From Gammaproteobacteria bacterium 54_18_T64 (GTDB lineage: Bacteria > Pseudomonadota > Gammaproteobacteria > Pseudomonadales > Porticoccaceae), in the NCBI GenBank assembly GCA_002162825.1, contig MAAU01000008.1:1-34311 (forward strand): a stretch of 34,311 nt of DNA. Reading direction: 5' to 3'. A model generated the notes under the pieces. That model did no database searches and was not told the origin of the DNA. It was given only the letters and a program-made list of their open reading frames with translations. The translations under genes were made by a program, and so were the position numbers. Shown one piece after another: positions 1-9,118 of the stretch; position 1 is the first letter of the stretch; every line of letters starts with the position of its first letter.

Positions 1-219
1 GGTGTCGGCGTCGCTACCCGCCAGGCCCAGGCCAACCTGCAGGCCGAAGACAGCTTGATGGAAAATGCCATTGCCTCCCGAGAGCGGGTCTCCGGCGTCA
101 ACCTTGAGGAGGAGGCTGCGGAGCTAGTGCGCTTGCAGCAGGCCTATCAGGCCGCCGCCCAATTGGTGGCAATTACCGACACCCTTTTCCAGACCCTACT
201 TAGCGCGACCCGGCGTTAA
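1..219 (+). CDS. flgK: Flagellar hook-associated protein 1 (HAP1), C-terminal fragment
   Basis: Frame 1 is open from the window edge to TAA at 217-219, giving the last 72 residues of a protein whose start lies outside the window. The end carries the typical HAP1/hook tail: a SGVNLEEEAAEL motif followed by a heptad-rich helix (LQQAYQAAAQLVAITDTLFQTLL) that forms the D0 coiled coil. FlgK is an extracellular junction protein between hook and filament, exported by the flagellar type III system. It lies 24 bases upstream of flgL, as in almost all gammaproteobacteria, so the two are probably co-transcribed. The identification rests on the C-terminal motif and on flgL next door. Confidence 0.93.
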   Translation, partial: GVGVATRQAQANLQAEDSLMENAIASRERVSGVNLEEEAAELVRLQQAYQAAAQLVAITDTLFQTLLSATRR

Positions 220-243
220 GTTGCCAGGCATAGCGAGCTTATT

Positions 244-1449
244 ATGACCCTCTCAACCTCACAGATTTTCCGCCAGGGCATCGGCGCCGTGCTCGCCCAG
301 CAGGAGGGCCTGGCGCGCACCCAGCTGGAAATAGCCAGTGGTAAAAGCATACTCACCCCCGCCGACGACCCCTCCGGTGCGGTGCGGGTGATCGATATTA
401 AAGAGCAGATTGGCACCGTCGAGCAATACCTTGAAAATGGCGCCTTCGCCCGCACCGAGCTGGCCTTGGAGGAGGGTGCGCTGAAGGCCGCCGAAAATGT
501 TCTGCAGCGCGTGCGCGAACTGATGCTACAGGCCAATAATGACAGTCAGACCACCAGTACCCGCCAAAGCCTGGGCAATGAGGTGAGTGCGCGCATTGAC
601 GAACTGCAGGCCATTGCCAATACTCGCAACGCCAGTGGTGACTTTCTGTTCGCCGGTTTTCAAATTGCCACCCAGCCCTTTAGTCGCTCCGGGGGCAGTG
701 TGGTCTACAACGGTGACCAGGGTCAGCGTCGCATTCAGGTGGGGCCCTCATCGCTGGTGCCGATCAGTGATTCCGGGGTCGATGTTTTTCAGCTCATAAA
801 AACCGGCAATGGCACCTTCACGGTGGACAATACCGCGGCCAATACCGGCTCGGGTGTGATCAGTTCGGCCTCGAAGAGCGGCACCTTCGTAAAGGACGAC
901 TACACCCTGAACTTTATTCAGGCGGTGCCCACCGACCCCGTGACCTACCAGGTGGTGGGTGCGGTCAGTGGCGTGGTGGCCGCCGGCACCTATGTGCCAC
1001 GCGAGGGGATTACCTTTAATGGCGTGTCACTGGCGGTGGATGGCGTACCGCAAAATGGTGACAGTTTTACGGTCAAACCCTCGGTCAACCAGGATGTCTT
1101 TACCACCCTCGACACCATTGCCGCCGCCCTACAGGCGCCGTCGGAGTTGCCCGATGCCAATGCCCGCCTGCACAATGACCTGGCCGAGGGGCTGGAGAAT
1201 ATTGATCGTGCGCTGGACAACTTTTTACGTGTGCACTCCAATATTGGTTCGCGCTTGAATAACCTCGACAGTCAGCTTGAGAATAACGAGAATTTTCGCC
1301 TGCGCATGCAAGGTGCTCTCTCGGACACCGAGGATCTCGATTTCGCCGAGGCCATCAGTCAGCTCAACTTTCAGTCCTTTGCACTGGAGGCGGCCCAGCA
1401 GGTTTTTATCAAGGTGCAGGGGCTCTCGTTGTTTGACTATATTCGCTAG
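244..1449 (+). CDS. flgL: Flagellar hook-associated protein 3 (HAP3)
   Basis: The 401-residue protein starts with the flagellin-family N-terminal helix (STSQIFRQGIGAVLAQQ, then SGKSILTPADDPSGAVRV) and ends with the matching C-terminal helix (AEAISQLNFQSFALEAAQQVFIKVQGLSLFDYI). This is the paired D0/D1 signature of HAP3. The middle, about residues 170-290, is the variable exposed domain. FlgL is the second junction protein between hook and filament. It follows flgK by 24 bases, and ATG 244 is the only start that gives a full D0 helix. Its TAG stop lies in a CTAG that also supplies the stop codon of the convergent gene on the other strand, so no intergenic terminator separates the two. Confidence 0.95.
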   Translation: MTLSTSQIFRQGIGAVLAQQEGLARTQLEIASGKSILTPADDPSGAVRVIDIKEQIGTVEQYLENGAFARTELALEEGALKAAENVLQRVRELMLQANNDSQTTSTRQSLGNEVSARIDELQAIANTRNASGDFLFAGFQIATQPFSRSGGSVVYNGDQGQRRIQVGPSSLVPISDSGVDVFQLIKTGNGTFTVDNTAANTGSGVISSASKSGTFVKDDYTLNFIQAVPTDPVTYQVVGAVSGVVAAGTYVPREGITFNGVSLAVDGVPQNGDSFTVKPSVNQDVFTTLDTIAAALQAPSELPDANARLHNDLAEGLENIDRALDNFLRVHSNIGSRLNNLDSQLENNENFRLRMQGALSDTEDLDFAEAISQLNFQSFALEAAQQVFIKVQGLSLFDYIR

Positions 1450-3416
1450 CTAGAGCTCGTGAAGGATGGCGACGAATAATTTACCAGTGCCACCTCGACA
1501 TCCTTAAACACCTGTCGCCAATCGCCCCTCTGTCGCTGGCGGAATAAGCGCAGTGAGGGATACCAGGGTGAATCTTCTCCCTGCAATAGCCAGCGCCAAC
1601 CGGGGGTGGCGGGTAGTAGCACCCAACATGGCACACCCAGGGCTCCGGCAAAGTGCACGGTGGTATTACCCACCGATATCACCAGGTCCAGGGCGGCAAC
1701 TTGTGCGGCAAAATTGTCGGCGTCCTTGAGGGGGTCGGCATCATCCCAGTCGTGCAGTGTCAGCCCACAATTCTTTTTAAGGTGGGCAATGTCTTCACGG
1801 CAATCGCCGTATTGCAGGTTAATAAAGTCGGCATCGCAGCGCAGCAGGTCTCGCCACTGTGCGAGCTCGGCGGAGCGCTTGGCCTTGTCGTGTGTTTTAT
1901 CGCCGCCACGCCAGGAAATACCGACCTTCAAACCCGGCCCCATGGCATTGAAGCGCTGCCGCCACCTATCTAGTAACTGCGGTGAGGGTAGTAGATAGGC
2001 CTGGCGATTGGCAAAGCTAGCGAGTGTGGGACGGAAAAGGCGGGGCAGGCTGCCAATGGTGATTTTGCAGTTGAATTTGGACTGTTCGGCAGGGCTGGTG
2101 ATCGCCGGTTTTGCCATGACCTTGACGTTGGCAAAGGCGCGTTGAAAAAGCTCGACCAGGCGGGGTTCGCATTCGAGCGTGATGTTTTTTGGCTCATTTT
2201 CCAGAAGGTCGGGTAGGCAGGAGGCAAACATGACCTCATCACCAATACCCTGTTCCGAGCAGACCAATAGTGCTCTCTCCTGCAGGGGCTCCCCAGACCA
2301 TGTCGGCAGGTCGTAGCGCTGGGTAGAACGGTGTTCGGTACTTTTTAAACCCCATTCATAAGCCTGCCAGCCATCCTTGAAATTACCCTGTGCCAGCTGG
2401 GCTAGCGCCAGGTTCCAGTGAGCGCTGAGGTAGTCGGGGTACAGCTGTAGTGCTTGCGTGTAGTGTTCAATAGCCTCGCTGGGGCGAGCCAGCTCCTGAA
2501 GTATGGTGCCCTTGTTATTCAGGGCTTCGGCGAGACCGGGCTCGAGGGCCAGGGCGCGGTCACAGCAGTTGAGACCCTTGTCTAAATCACCGCGTTCGCT
2601 GTACACCAGGCTCATATTGCTGAGCGCCATGGCGTAATCTGGCTGGATGTTGAGAGCCTTTTCGTAGTGGCTAAGTGCCAATTCGGCATTGTCCTGGCTT
2701 TTATAGATTCGCCCTATGTTGCAGTGGGCCTTGGCAAAATTGGGGTCGATAGCCAGTACCTGCCGGTATTGGAGAAGGGCTTCTGCATCGTGGCCGATGT
2801 CTGCCAGGGCATTGGCCAAATTGTAGTGGGCATCGGTGTAATCGGCGGCAATAGCCAGTGCCGCCCGATAGCACTGAATCGCCTCTGTAACACGCCCCAA
2901 CTGATTTAAGGCAGCACCGAGGTTGTTATGGGCTCTTACGTGATTGGGTAGCAGATTAATAACCTGCCGGTAGTGGCTCTCAGCCTCGGCCGGGCGGTCC
3001 AATTGCTGTAATGTCTGCGCTAAATTGAAAAAAGCCTCACTGTCGCCAGGGTTTAATTGACTGGCTTTGCCATAGCTGCGGGCGGCGTCCTCTAAATGGC
3101 CGGTGGCAGTGAGAATATTACCCCGGTTGTTATGGTAGACGGGATTGTCGGCGCTCAATTGCAGGGACTGTTCGATCAGCTCCAGGGCCTGTTCATGTTG
3201 ACCCTGTTGATGCATGAGAATACCCAAAAAGTGCGTGGCATCGGCCTGCCGAGGGTCTTTTTCGAGCAGTTGCCGGTAGGCTAGTTCGGCGCCGCTTAGA
3301 TCGCCCGCCTGATGGCGAGCCATGGCGCTTTGCAGGGCCTCACTAGCGCTTTGCCCCGGGCTTGATTGGCGGGCGGGCGCTTTGTTCTTTTTGTTTTTTC
3401 TCTGTTTGGCGCTCAA
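1446..3416 (-). CDS. TPR-glycosyltransferase fusion, FlmG/OGT-like (paralogue A), probable flagellin glycosyltransferase
   Basis: The protein has 656 residues. After a basic N-terminus (KQRKNKKNK) come about ten tetratricopeptide repeats, residues ~25-350, with spacing near 34 residues and typical A-x-x-x-L-G/N-x-x-L and Y-x-x-A-L-x-x-x-P positions. A GT-B/GT9-like domain follows, residues ~360-645: SEQGIGDEVMFAS, KVGISWRGG, FINLQYGD, DLVISVGNTTVHFAGALG, GWRWLL and DSPWYPSLRLFRQ. The TPR + GT-B order is that of eukaryotic OGT and of Caulobacter FlmG, where the TPRs bind flagellin and the GT domain transfers a nonulosonic acid. Here the donor sugar is unknown and the flagellin target is inferred from location between flgL and fliC. 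It lies 24 bases after the larger paralogue on the same strand, so it is probably in one transcript with it. Confidence 0.78.
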   Translation of the reverse strand: MSAKQRKNKKNKAPARQSSPGQSASEALQSAMARHQAGDLSGAELAYRQLLEKDPRQADATHFLGILMHQQGQHEQALELIEQSLQLSADNPVYHNNRGNILTATGHLEDAARSYGKASQLNPGDSEAFFNLAQTLQQLDRPAEAESHYRQVINLLPNHVRAHNNLGAALNQLGRVTEAIQCYRAALAIAADYTDAHYNLANALADIGHDAEALLQYRQVLAIDPNFAKAHCNIGRIYKSQDNAELALSHYEKALNIQPDYAMALSNMSLVYSERGDLDKGLNCCDRALALEPGLAEALNNKGTILQELARPSEAIEHYTQALQLYPDYLSAHWNLALAQLAQGNFKDGWQAYEWGLKSTEHRSTQRYDLPTWSGEPLQERALLVCSEQGIGDEVMFASCLPDLLENEPKNITLECEPRLVELFQRAFANVKVMAKPAITSPAEQSKFNCKITIGSLPRLFRPTLASFANRQAYLLPSPQLLDRWRQRFNAMGPGLKVGISWRGGDKTHDKAKRSAELAQWRDLLRCDADFINLQYGDCREDIAHLKKNCGLTLHDWDDADPLKDADNFAAQVAALDLVISVGNTTVHFAGALGVPCWVLLPATPGWRWLLQGEDSPWYPSLRLFRQRQRGDWRQVFKDVEVALVNYSSPSFTSSS

Positions 3417-3440
3417 GGTATTTCCCGCTGTTTGTTCCTG

Positions 3441-6263
3441 TTACAGATTGTGTTGCTGGATAAGGCTAGCCAGGTTTTCTTGCAATTCGTCAAACACTTG
3501 AGGCCACTCCCCCCTTTGCTCCTGTCGAAATAAGCGTAGCGAGCCATACCAGGGCGAAGTGTCGCCTTCGGCCAGCCAGCGCCAGCCCGGGGCAAAAGGT
3601 AGTAAGACCCAGGTGGGGGTGCCCACGGCCCCGGCAAAGTGGGCCGTGGTATTGCCGATGCTAATCACCAGATCGAGGGCGGCAAGCTGTGCCGTTAAAT
3701 CGTCCACCTGGGTCAGTGGGTCGGCATCGTCCCAGTCGTGAATTGTCACTCCGTCGTGTTCTTTGACGGAGCGGACCTCCTCCTCGCACTCACCGTATTG
3801 CAGGTTAATGAAGTCGACCCTGGATTGAAACAGGCCTCGCCATTCACTGAGTTGGGCCGAGCGCTTGCTGGTGTCGTAGGGTCTTATGCCTCCGCGCCAT
3901 GAAATGCCTACCTTTAATGCCGGGCCCAATGCCGTGTAGCGTTGCTGCCATTTCTGCAGCGCCACTGGGCAGGGCTTGAGAAAGGCCCGCTGTCGGGGGA
4001 AGGCCTGGCAATCGGGACGAAACACCAGGGGCAGGCTGCCAATCGGTATTTTACAGTCGACGCCCATCTTGCCGATGTCCTGGGGGGCGACCTTGAGGGC
4101 GGGTTTGCCCCGTACGCTAAGTGCGGGAAATGAACGCTGAAACAGCGTTTCAAGGCGGGGGTCACACTCGAGGAGAATGGCTTTGGCATTGCATTCGAGT
4201 AGGTCGGGAATACACGAGGCAAACATTACCTCGTCGCCAATGCCCTGTTCGGCGCAAACCAGAAGTGTTTTGCCCTGCAGCGACCCACCTCGCCATTCGT
4301 CTAGTGGGTAGTGTCGGGTTGAGCGATGCCTGTCGTCGCGCAGGCCCCACTCGTATTCCCGCCAACCGGCGGCGAATTCACCACGAAGTAAGTGCAGGAG
4401 GGCGACACTCCAGTGCGACAGGGTATGTTGGGGAGATTGGCGCATTGCGTAGCGGTAGTGCTCGTCAGCTCTATCGAGTTGCCCCAGCTCCTGGCGGGCG
4501 AGGCCCAGGTTATTGAGCACATCGGCCGCTAGTGGCTCAAGCGCTCCCCTGGTGGCGACATTTTTTATGGTGTCGTGAATGCCTTCCAGTTTGTCGGCGG
4601 TGAAAGCCAGGAGCTCACTACTCTCAAGTTGTTGTAGGGCGAGAAATTGCGCGCGGCTGTAGCGTTGGGCCGCGCCATTGAGCTGCCCAAGTTGCTCCAG
4701 CAGGGTCGCCGTGACACAGAGTGTTTCAGCGTCGTCGGGTTGTAGTTCTAAGGTTTTTTGATAGCAATCCAGGGCCGGCTGCAGCTTGCCGAGTGCGGCG
4801 TAGGAGCGGCCGAGGTTTGCCAGGGCGTCGGTGTGCTGGGGCGCGATGGTGAGGGCTTTTTGGAGGTGTTCGATGGCCGCATCGCCCTGACCGAGCGCGA
4901 GGCCAAGCTGATAGTGGGCCTCGGCGGAATTGGGTTCGCAATCGACGGCGCTCTGGTAGTGCTGGCGCGCCTCGCTTTGGCGACCCATGAGCCGTAGTGC
5001 CGTGGCGAGCTCGAAATGAATCTCGCCACGATGGGGGGCAAGGGCGAGGCCCGCCCGGTAGTGTTCTATGGCCTCATCGGGGCGCTGAAGCTCTCGCAGT
5101 GTGTTGCCAAGGGCTGTATGAGTTTGTGCATCCTCGGGCTTGAGCTTCAGTGCTTGGTCGTAGTGGTCGTGGGCCTCTCCGTGGCGGCCTAGCTGAAATA
5201 ATACCCGGCCCATATTGCTGAGAGCCTCGGGGCAGTTGGCATCCAGGTTTAGGGCCTGGTGGCAGCTGGCGAACGCGGCCTCGAGTTCGTCCAGCTCGAT
5301 GTAGGTCTGGCTCAGGTTGTTGCGGGCCTCGCTGTGAGAGGGGGCTATAAGTAGGGCGCTCTGGTAGCAATTCAGGGCCTCGTGGTGGCGGCCCTGCTTC
5401 TGTAGCGCCAAGCCCGCCTGGTTGTGCGCCTCGGCATCACGGGGGGTGGGGGGTGGCGTTTGTCCGCTATGGCCCTCGCTGCCGAGGTGGGTCAGGTTGT
5501 GTCGCGCACCCTTGTGCTGGTCTTGAATACGCAGCGTGTCTTGGTAGTGACTGCGCGCCCGCTTGTAGTCCCCTTGGCGCTGTAATGTCCGCGCCAGCTG
5601 ATAGTGGGCCTCTGCGTGATCTGGCTTGACTTGCAATAGCGCCCGGTAGTGGCAAATGGCTTCCCCATCGCGCTCTAGTTCACTGCAGACATTGGCCGCA
5701 TTGAAGAGGGTGCCGAGGTTGCGGGGGTCAATGGCCAGGGCTGCCTCATAACTGCTCAGGGCATCGTGGTGGCGACCGAGGTTTTTGAGGCAAATACCCA
5801 AATTGTTGTGAGCCTGGCCGTAGTCGGGTTTTAGCTGCAGTGCCTGGCGGTAGCTGAGCAGGGCCCCTGCCATCAGCCCCTGTTGCTGTAGGACTTCGGC
5901 CAGATTGAAATGAATCTGACTGTCGCTGTCACAAAGGGCGATCGACTTTCGGTAACAGGCGCCGGCCTGGTCGAGCTGACCCAGTTGTCTAAAAATATTG
6001 CCGTAGTTGCTGTGGTATATGGGTCTGTCTGCGGCGAGTGCGATTGAGGCCTTAACTAACGCAAGGGCCTTTTCATGTTGGCCCATTTGATGCATAAGAA
6101 TACCCAGATAATGGCTAATATCGGGATTTCCGGGCTCCAGGCTTAGCAATTGACGATAGCTTTGTTCGGCGGCGGCCAGGTTCCCGTTCTGGTGCTGCTC
6201 AAAGGCGAGATCGAGGCTGAGGCTTGCTGCCTGTTTGTTTTTATTGTCGGTGCTGTGGGCCAT
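3441..6263 (-). CDS. Long TPR-glycosyltransferase fusion, FlmG/OGT-like (paralogue B)
   Basis: The protein has 940 residues. About 15-17 TPR units span residues ~15-640, broken by a Pro/Thr-rich linker (SGQTPPPTPRDAEA, near residue 270) that splits the solenoid. One repeat near residue 455 is shortened by a few residues. The C-terminal GT-B/GT9-like domain (~residues 650-930) matches paralogue A motif for motif: AEQGIGDEVMFAS, KVGISWRGG, FINLQYGE, DLVISIGNTTAHFAGAVG, GWRWLAEGDTSPWY. The pair therefore looks like a tandem duplication with later gain or loss of TPRs. No signal peptide is seen, so it is cytosolic, as expected for a flagellin-modifying enzyme acting before export. It is divergent from the GT8-like gene across a 157-base gap. 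Function is inferred from architecture and context. Confidence 0.78.
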   Translation of the reverse strand: MAHSTDNKNKQAASLSLDLAFEQHQNGNLAAAEQSYRQLLSLEPGNPDISHYLGILMHQMGQHEKALALVKASIALAADRPIYHSNYGNIFRQLGQLDQAGACYRKSIALCDSDSQIHFNLAEVLQQQGLMAGALLSYRQALQLKPDYGQAHNNLGICLKNLGRHHDALSSYEAALAIDPRNLGTLFNAANVCSELERDGEAICHYRALLQVKPDHAEAHYQLARTLQRQGDYKRARSHYQDTLRIQDQHKGARHNLTHLGSEGHSGQTPPPTPRDAEAHNQAGLALQKQGRHHEALNCYQSALLIAPSHSEARNNLSQTYIELDELEAAFASCHQALNLDANCPEALSNMGRVLFQLGRHGEAHDHYDQALKLKPEDAQTHTALGNTLRELQRPDEAIEHYRAGLALAPHRGEIHFELATALRLMGRQSEARQHYQSAVDCEPNSAEAHYQLGLALGQGDAAIEHLQKALTIAPQHTDALANLGRSYAALGKLQPALDCYQKTLELQPDDAETLCVTATLLEQLGQLNGAAQRYSRAQFLALQQLESSELLAFTADKLEGIHDTIKNVATRGALEPLAADVLNNLGLARQELGQLDRADEHYRYAMRQSPQHTLSHWSVALLHLLRGEFAAGWREYEWGLRDDRHRSTRHYPLDEWRGGSLQGKTLLVCAEQGIGDEVMFASCIPDLLECNAKAILLECDPRLETLFQRSFPALSVRGKPALKVAPQDIGKMGVDCKIPIGSLPLVFRPDCQAFPRQRAFLKPCPVALQKWQQRYTALGPALKVGISWRGGIRPYDTSKRSAQLSEWRGLFQSRVDFINLQYGECEEEVRSVKEHDGVTIHDWDDADPLTQVDDLTAQLAALDLVISIGNTTAHFAGAVGTPTWVLLPFAPGWRWLAEGDTSPWYGSLRLFRQEQRGEWPQVFDELQENLASLIQQHNL

Positions 6264-6420
6264 GGGCCTGATCGCCGTTTTACCGATGAATTGGCAGGCA
6301 TTGTAGCGTGTCTTTTTACAGGCCGCTTGCTACGCTTTTAGCAGTGAGCGGTGTACAGTTTCAATCAGTAGCTACAGTGTCTGTTGCCAGGGGTAGCGAT
6401 GTATTTGGAGTACAGCTTTG

Positions 6421-7143
6421 ATGCACAAAGATATGTTGAAAGTTTTTATTGGCTACGACCCGGTTGAGAGCACGGCCTGGCACACCATGGCTCACTCCAT
6501 TTTGGAGCAGAGCAGTCGCCCGGTGGCGCTGGTGCCGGTCAACACGGCCAATTTCAAGCAATTTTTCAGCCGTGAACGCGAAACCAAGCAGTCCAATGCC
6601 TTTTCGATTAGCCGTTTTTTGGTGCCCTATTTGGCGGATTACCAGGGCGCGGCGGTGTTCTTCGACTGTGACATGCTGTTGCGCTGCGATATCGCGGAGT
6701 TGTTTACGGTGCTCGATGAACAGCCCGATAAGGCAGTGTATGTGGTTAAGCACAGTTATGAGCCGCGCGATGACATCAAGTATCTGGATACCGTGCAGTA
6801 TAAGTACCCGCGCAAAAACTGGTCTTCCGTGGTGGTGTGGAACTGTGCCCACCCGGCAAACAGGGTCTTGACCGCAGATTTTGTCAATTCCGCGACGGCC
6901 CTGGAGCTGCATCGCTTTACCTGGCTCGATGACGAGCAAATTGGCGAGCTCGATGTGCGTTGGAACTGGCTGGTGGGTGAGTACGATGACCCGCCAGAGG
7001 ACGTGAAAAATATCCACTGGACGGTGGGTGGCCCCTACTTCCACGAGTACCGGGAGGCCGACTTTGCCGAGGAGTGGTTTACTGGCAATCGGCGCATGAA
7101 TTACTGTCAACAGAGAGAGCTTGATAGCAGCTCCGATAAATGA
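6421..7143 (+). CDS. GT8-like nucleotide-sugar glycosyltransferase
   Basis: The 240-residue protein opens with KVFIGYDPVESTAWHTMAHSI, the N-terminal beta-strand and helix of small GT-A enzymes, and carries a DxD metal/nucleotide-sugar motif in VFFDCDMLLRCDI (around residues 82-86). SNAFSISRFLVPYL precedes it, as in GT8-like proteins that start with IGYDPRE. It would transfer a sugar from a nucleotide donor; acceptor and donor cannot be read from the sequence. The start is uncertain by one codon: GGAG at 6407-6410 is 10 bases from ATG 6421 and 7 bases from the preceding TTG 6418. It lies between the TPR-GT genes, so a role in building the flagellin glycan is the natural inference. Modification of another surface polymer is the alternative. 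Confidence 0.75.
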   Translation: MHKDMLKVFIGYDPVESTAWHTMAHSILEQSSRPVALVPVNTANFKQFFSRERETKQSNAFSISRFLVPYLADYQGAAVFFDCDMLLRCDIAELFTVLDEQPDKAVYVVKHSYEPRDDIKYLDTVQYKYPRKNWSSVVVWNCAHPANRVLTADFVNSATALELHRFTWLDDEQIGELDVRWNWLVGEYDDPPEDVKNIHWTVGGPYFHEYREADFAEEWFTGNRRMNYCQQRELDSSSDK

Positions 7144-7227
7144 GGCTCGGTTCAGGAATTTCAGTTCGGGTGCTAGTCATGCCTTCGGCAGATGAGTAGC
7201 AATCGTTAGTCGCTAGGGTGGATTTGT

Positions 7228-9063
7228 ATGGGCAAGGCAATTGTTATTTCTCCGCAAGATATAAAACAGTTTGAAAAAGCCAAGGCTTTTGAAAAAGATG
7301 GGCATTTGCTTAAGGCAAAAAACATTTATCGTAAGTTAAATCGCAAGCACCCCAGTGCCCCCGATATCGTTAACGGTTTGGCTTCCGTTGCCTTCCTCGG
7401 AGGCGACTATCAAAATGCGATTAAATGGTACTCCAAATTATTAGAGCTTGTAGCAGAGCAGCCAGCGAAGATTTGTTTCAATATTGCGGTCTCGTACAGG
7501 GAACTGGAGCGGTTCGATCAAAGCAGCGATTGGTTTCGACAGGTAATTACGCACGACCCTCGACACCCGGAGGCCCATTTGGCCTTGGCGAAGGTGTTGA
7601 TTAAAAGCGAGGGTGCTCCTGATTTTAAAGGGGCTCTGGTTGCTTTAAGTAAGGATATTGAGCTTAGTGCCCGCATGGAGTCTTACCACATGGCGGCCGA
7701 TATTTTATCGCAACAGAAATATTGGCAGCAGGGGCGTGTTTTGCTTTCAGAGGCGCTGCGGGGTGAACCCCTGAACGAGGGCTGTTTATATCGTATGGCC
7801 GATAACCTCTTGCACGAAAACCTTCAGCGGCAAGACGCCGTGGTGGGGGATATTGAACAGGTCTTAAAGCTCGTTACCATTCTGTTGGATCTCGATCCCG
7901 ATAACTGGAAGGTTCATCTGCTTAGGGGCAATGCCTGCAATATGATCGGTGAGTTCGATCTGGCCCTTAAAAGCTTGATGAGGGTGGTGGCCTTAAACTC
8001 TGAAGCGCCTCTGGGGCATATGAACATGGGTTTGGCCTTGTTGTCGCGCGGTGAGTTCGACCTGGGCTGGAGTGAGATGTGCTGGCGGCGGGTGGGTACC
8101 GACCGTAAATACGGTGTCGACGCAGCCGTGATTGACGCCTGTGATAGTCCGTTGTGGGAAGGCGAGCAGACGCCAGGTGCGCGTTTATTAATAACGGGCG
8201 AACAAGGTATAGGCGATCAGTTATTGCATGCCCAAATGGTGATGCAATTGCTAGAGCAGGGCCTGGAAATAACCTTGACCTGCAACCCTAAAATATTGAC
8301 GCTTATGCAGTCTTCTTTTCCTGGTGCAACGATTTACCCGCAGGGCGTCACCTTGCCCGCAGAAGAGTTGGCTCGTATTGACTATAAAGGCACGATGTTT
8401 GACCTGGGTCGTATCATGCGTCGCAGCTGGACTGACTTTGATAAGCCCAGGCGCTTCCTTGTCCCGGATGCCGGCCTTGTCGAGCAATTTCGCGAAAAAT
8501 ACCGCCACTTTGATGGCGTGTTGAAAGTGGGTATTTCGTGGAAAAGTACCAGCCCGGCTTCTGGTGTTATTAAATCAACAGACTTATTGCAGTGGCAAGA
8601 TGTACTGGCGGTGCCGGGAGTGCAGTTTTTTAGTTTGCAATACGATGATGTTGAGGAAGATGTCAGGCAGGTGCTTGACAAAACGGGCGTCGATATCTTT
8701 GTTGATGACTTCGATCCCTTTGACGATTTGGATAAGGCGGCAGCGCAAATTGCCTGCATGGACGTGGTTATCTCGGTATCTAATGTCGCGGCACATATGG
8801 CTGGACAGTTAAATGTGCCGACTCTACTCTTGCTGCCTCTGCACTCGCTATGGCATTGGTTCTTAGATCGTAGGGATTCACTTTGGTATGATAACTTCGC
8901 GCTTTATCGCAAGTCCCAGCTGCAAAGTTGGCAGCCCTTGTTGGCTCAACTCGCCGGTGACCTAAGTGTCTTGGTGGCCGATCATCGGGTGGATATGGGG
9001 CTGGGCGCGCGTGGTGCGGATGATCTGGAGACTGGGGGGGAAGCCTTGCTTGATGGGCGTTAG
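7228..9063 (+). CDS. TPR-glycosyltransferase fusion, diverged paralogue C
   Basis: The protein has 611 residues. The N-terminal third has recognisable TPRs (KAFEKDGHLLKAKNIYRKL, YQNAIKWYSKLLEL, FDQSSDWFRQVITHDPRHPEAHLALAKVL) and a further pair near 215-275. The C-terminal domain (~residues 310-590) shares the frame of paralogues A and B: LLITGEQGIGDQL, KVGISWKS, FFSLQYDD, DVVISVSNVAAHMAGQL. Several otherwise fixed positions have changed: GISWRGG to GISWKST, NTT to NVA, and GWRW to LWHW. The first ~600 bases are visibly more A/T-rich than flanking genes (many AAA/TTT codons), which may mean separate acquisition. A GGGTGG element sits about 6-11 bases before ATG 7228. It could be a glycosyltransferase with different specificity or an impaired enzyme that still binds flagellin. 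Confidence 0.72.
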   Translation: MGKAIVISPQDIKQFEKAKAFEKDGHLLKAKNIYRKLNRKHPSAPDIVNGLASVAFLGGDYQNAIKWYSKLLELVAEQPAKICFNIAVSYRELERFDQSSDWFRQVITHDPRHPEAHLALAKVLIKSEGAPDFKGALVALSKDIELSARMESYHMAADILSQQKYWQQGRVLLSEALRGEPLNEGCLYRMADNLLHENLQRQDAVVGDIEQVLKLVTILLDLDPDNWKVHLLRGNACNMIGEFDLALKSLMRVVALNSEAPLGHMNMGLALLSRGEFDLGWSEMCWRRVGTDRKYGVDAAVIDACDSPLWEGEQTPGARLLITGEQGIGDQLLHAQMVMQLLEQGLEITLTCNPKILTLMQSSFPGATIYPQGVTLPAEELARIDYKGTMFDLGRIMRRSWTDFDKPRRFLVPDAGLVEQFREKYRHFDGVLKVGISWKSTSPASGVIKSTDLLQWQDVLAVPGVQFFSLQYDDVEEDVRQVLDKTGVDIFVDDFDPFDDLDKAAAQIACMDVVISVSNVAAHMAGQLNVPTLLLLPLHSLWHWFLDRRDSLWYDNFALYRKSQLQSWQPLLAQLAGDLSVLVADHRVDMGLGARGADDLETGGEALLDGR

Positions 9064-9118
9064 GTCCGGTTGATGCCGGTGTTAAACGGAGCGAGCTTAA
9101 TTTAAGAGAGGTGTGAAG

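Noticed and set aside
1446-6263. Regularly spaced ~102-base similarity blocks
   Set aside because: They are coding TPR repeats of 34 residues, degenerate in DNA; not a CRISPR or a mobile repeat.
6361-7110. 249-residue open frame on the minus strand
   Set aside because: It lies fully opposite the GT8-like gene, has no recognisable domain or ribosome site, and reflects codon bias of the real gene.
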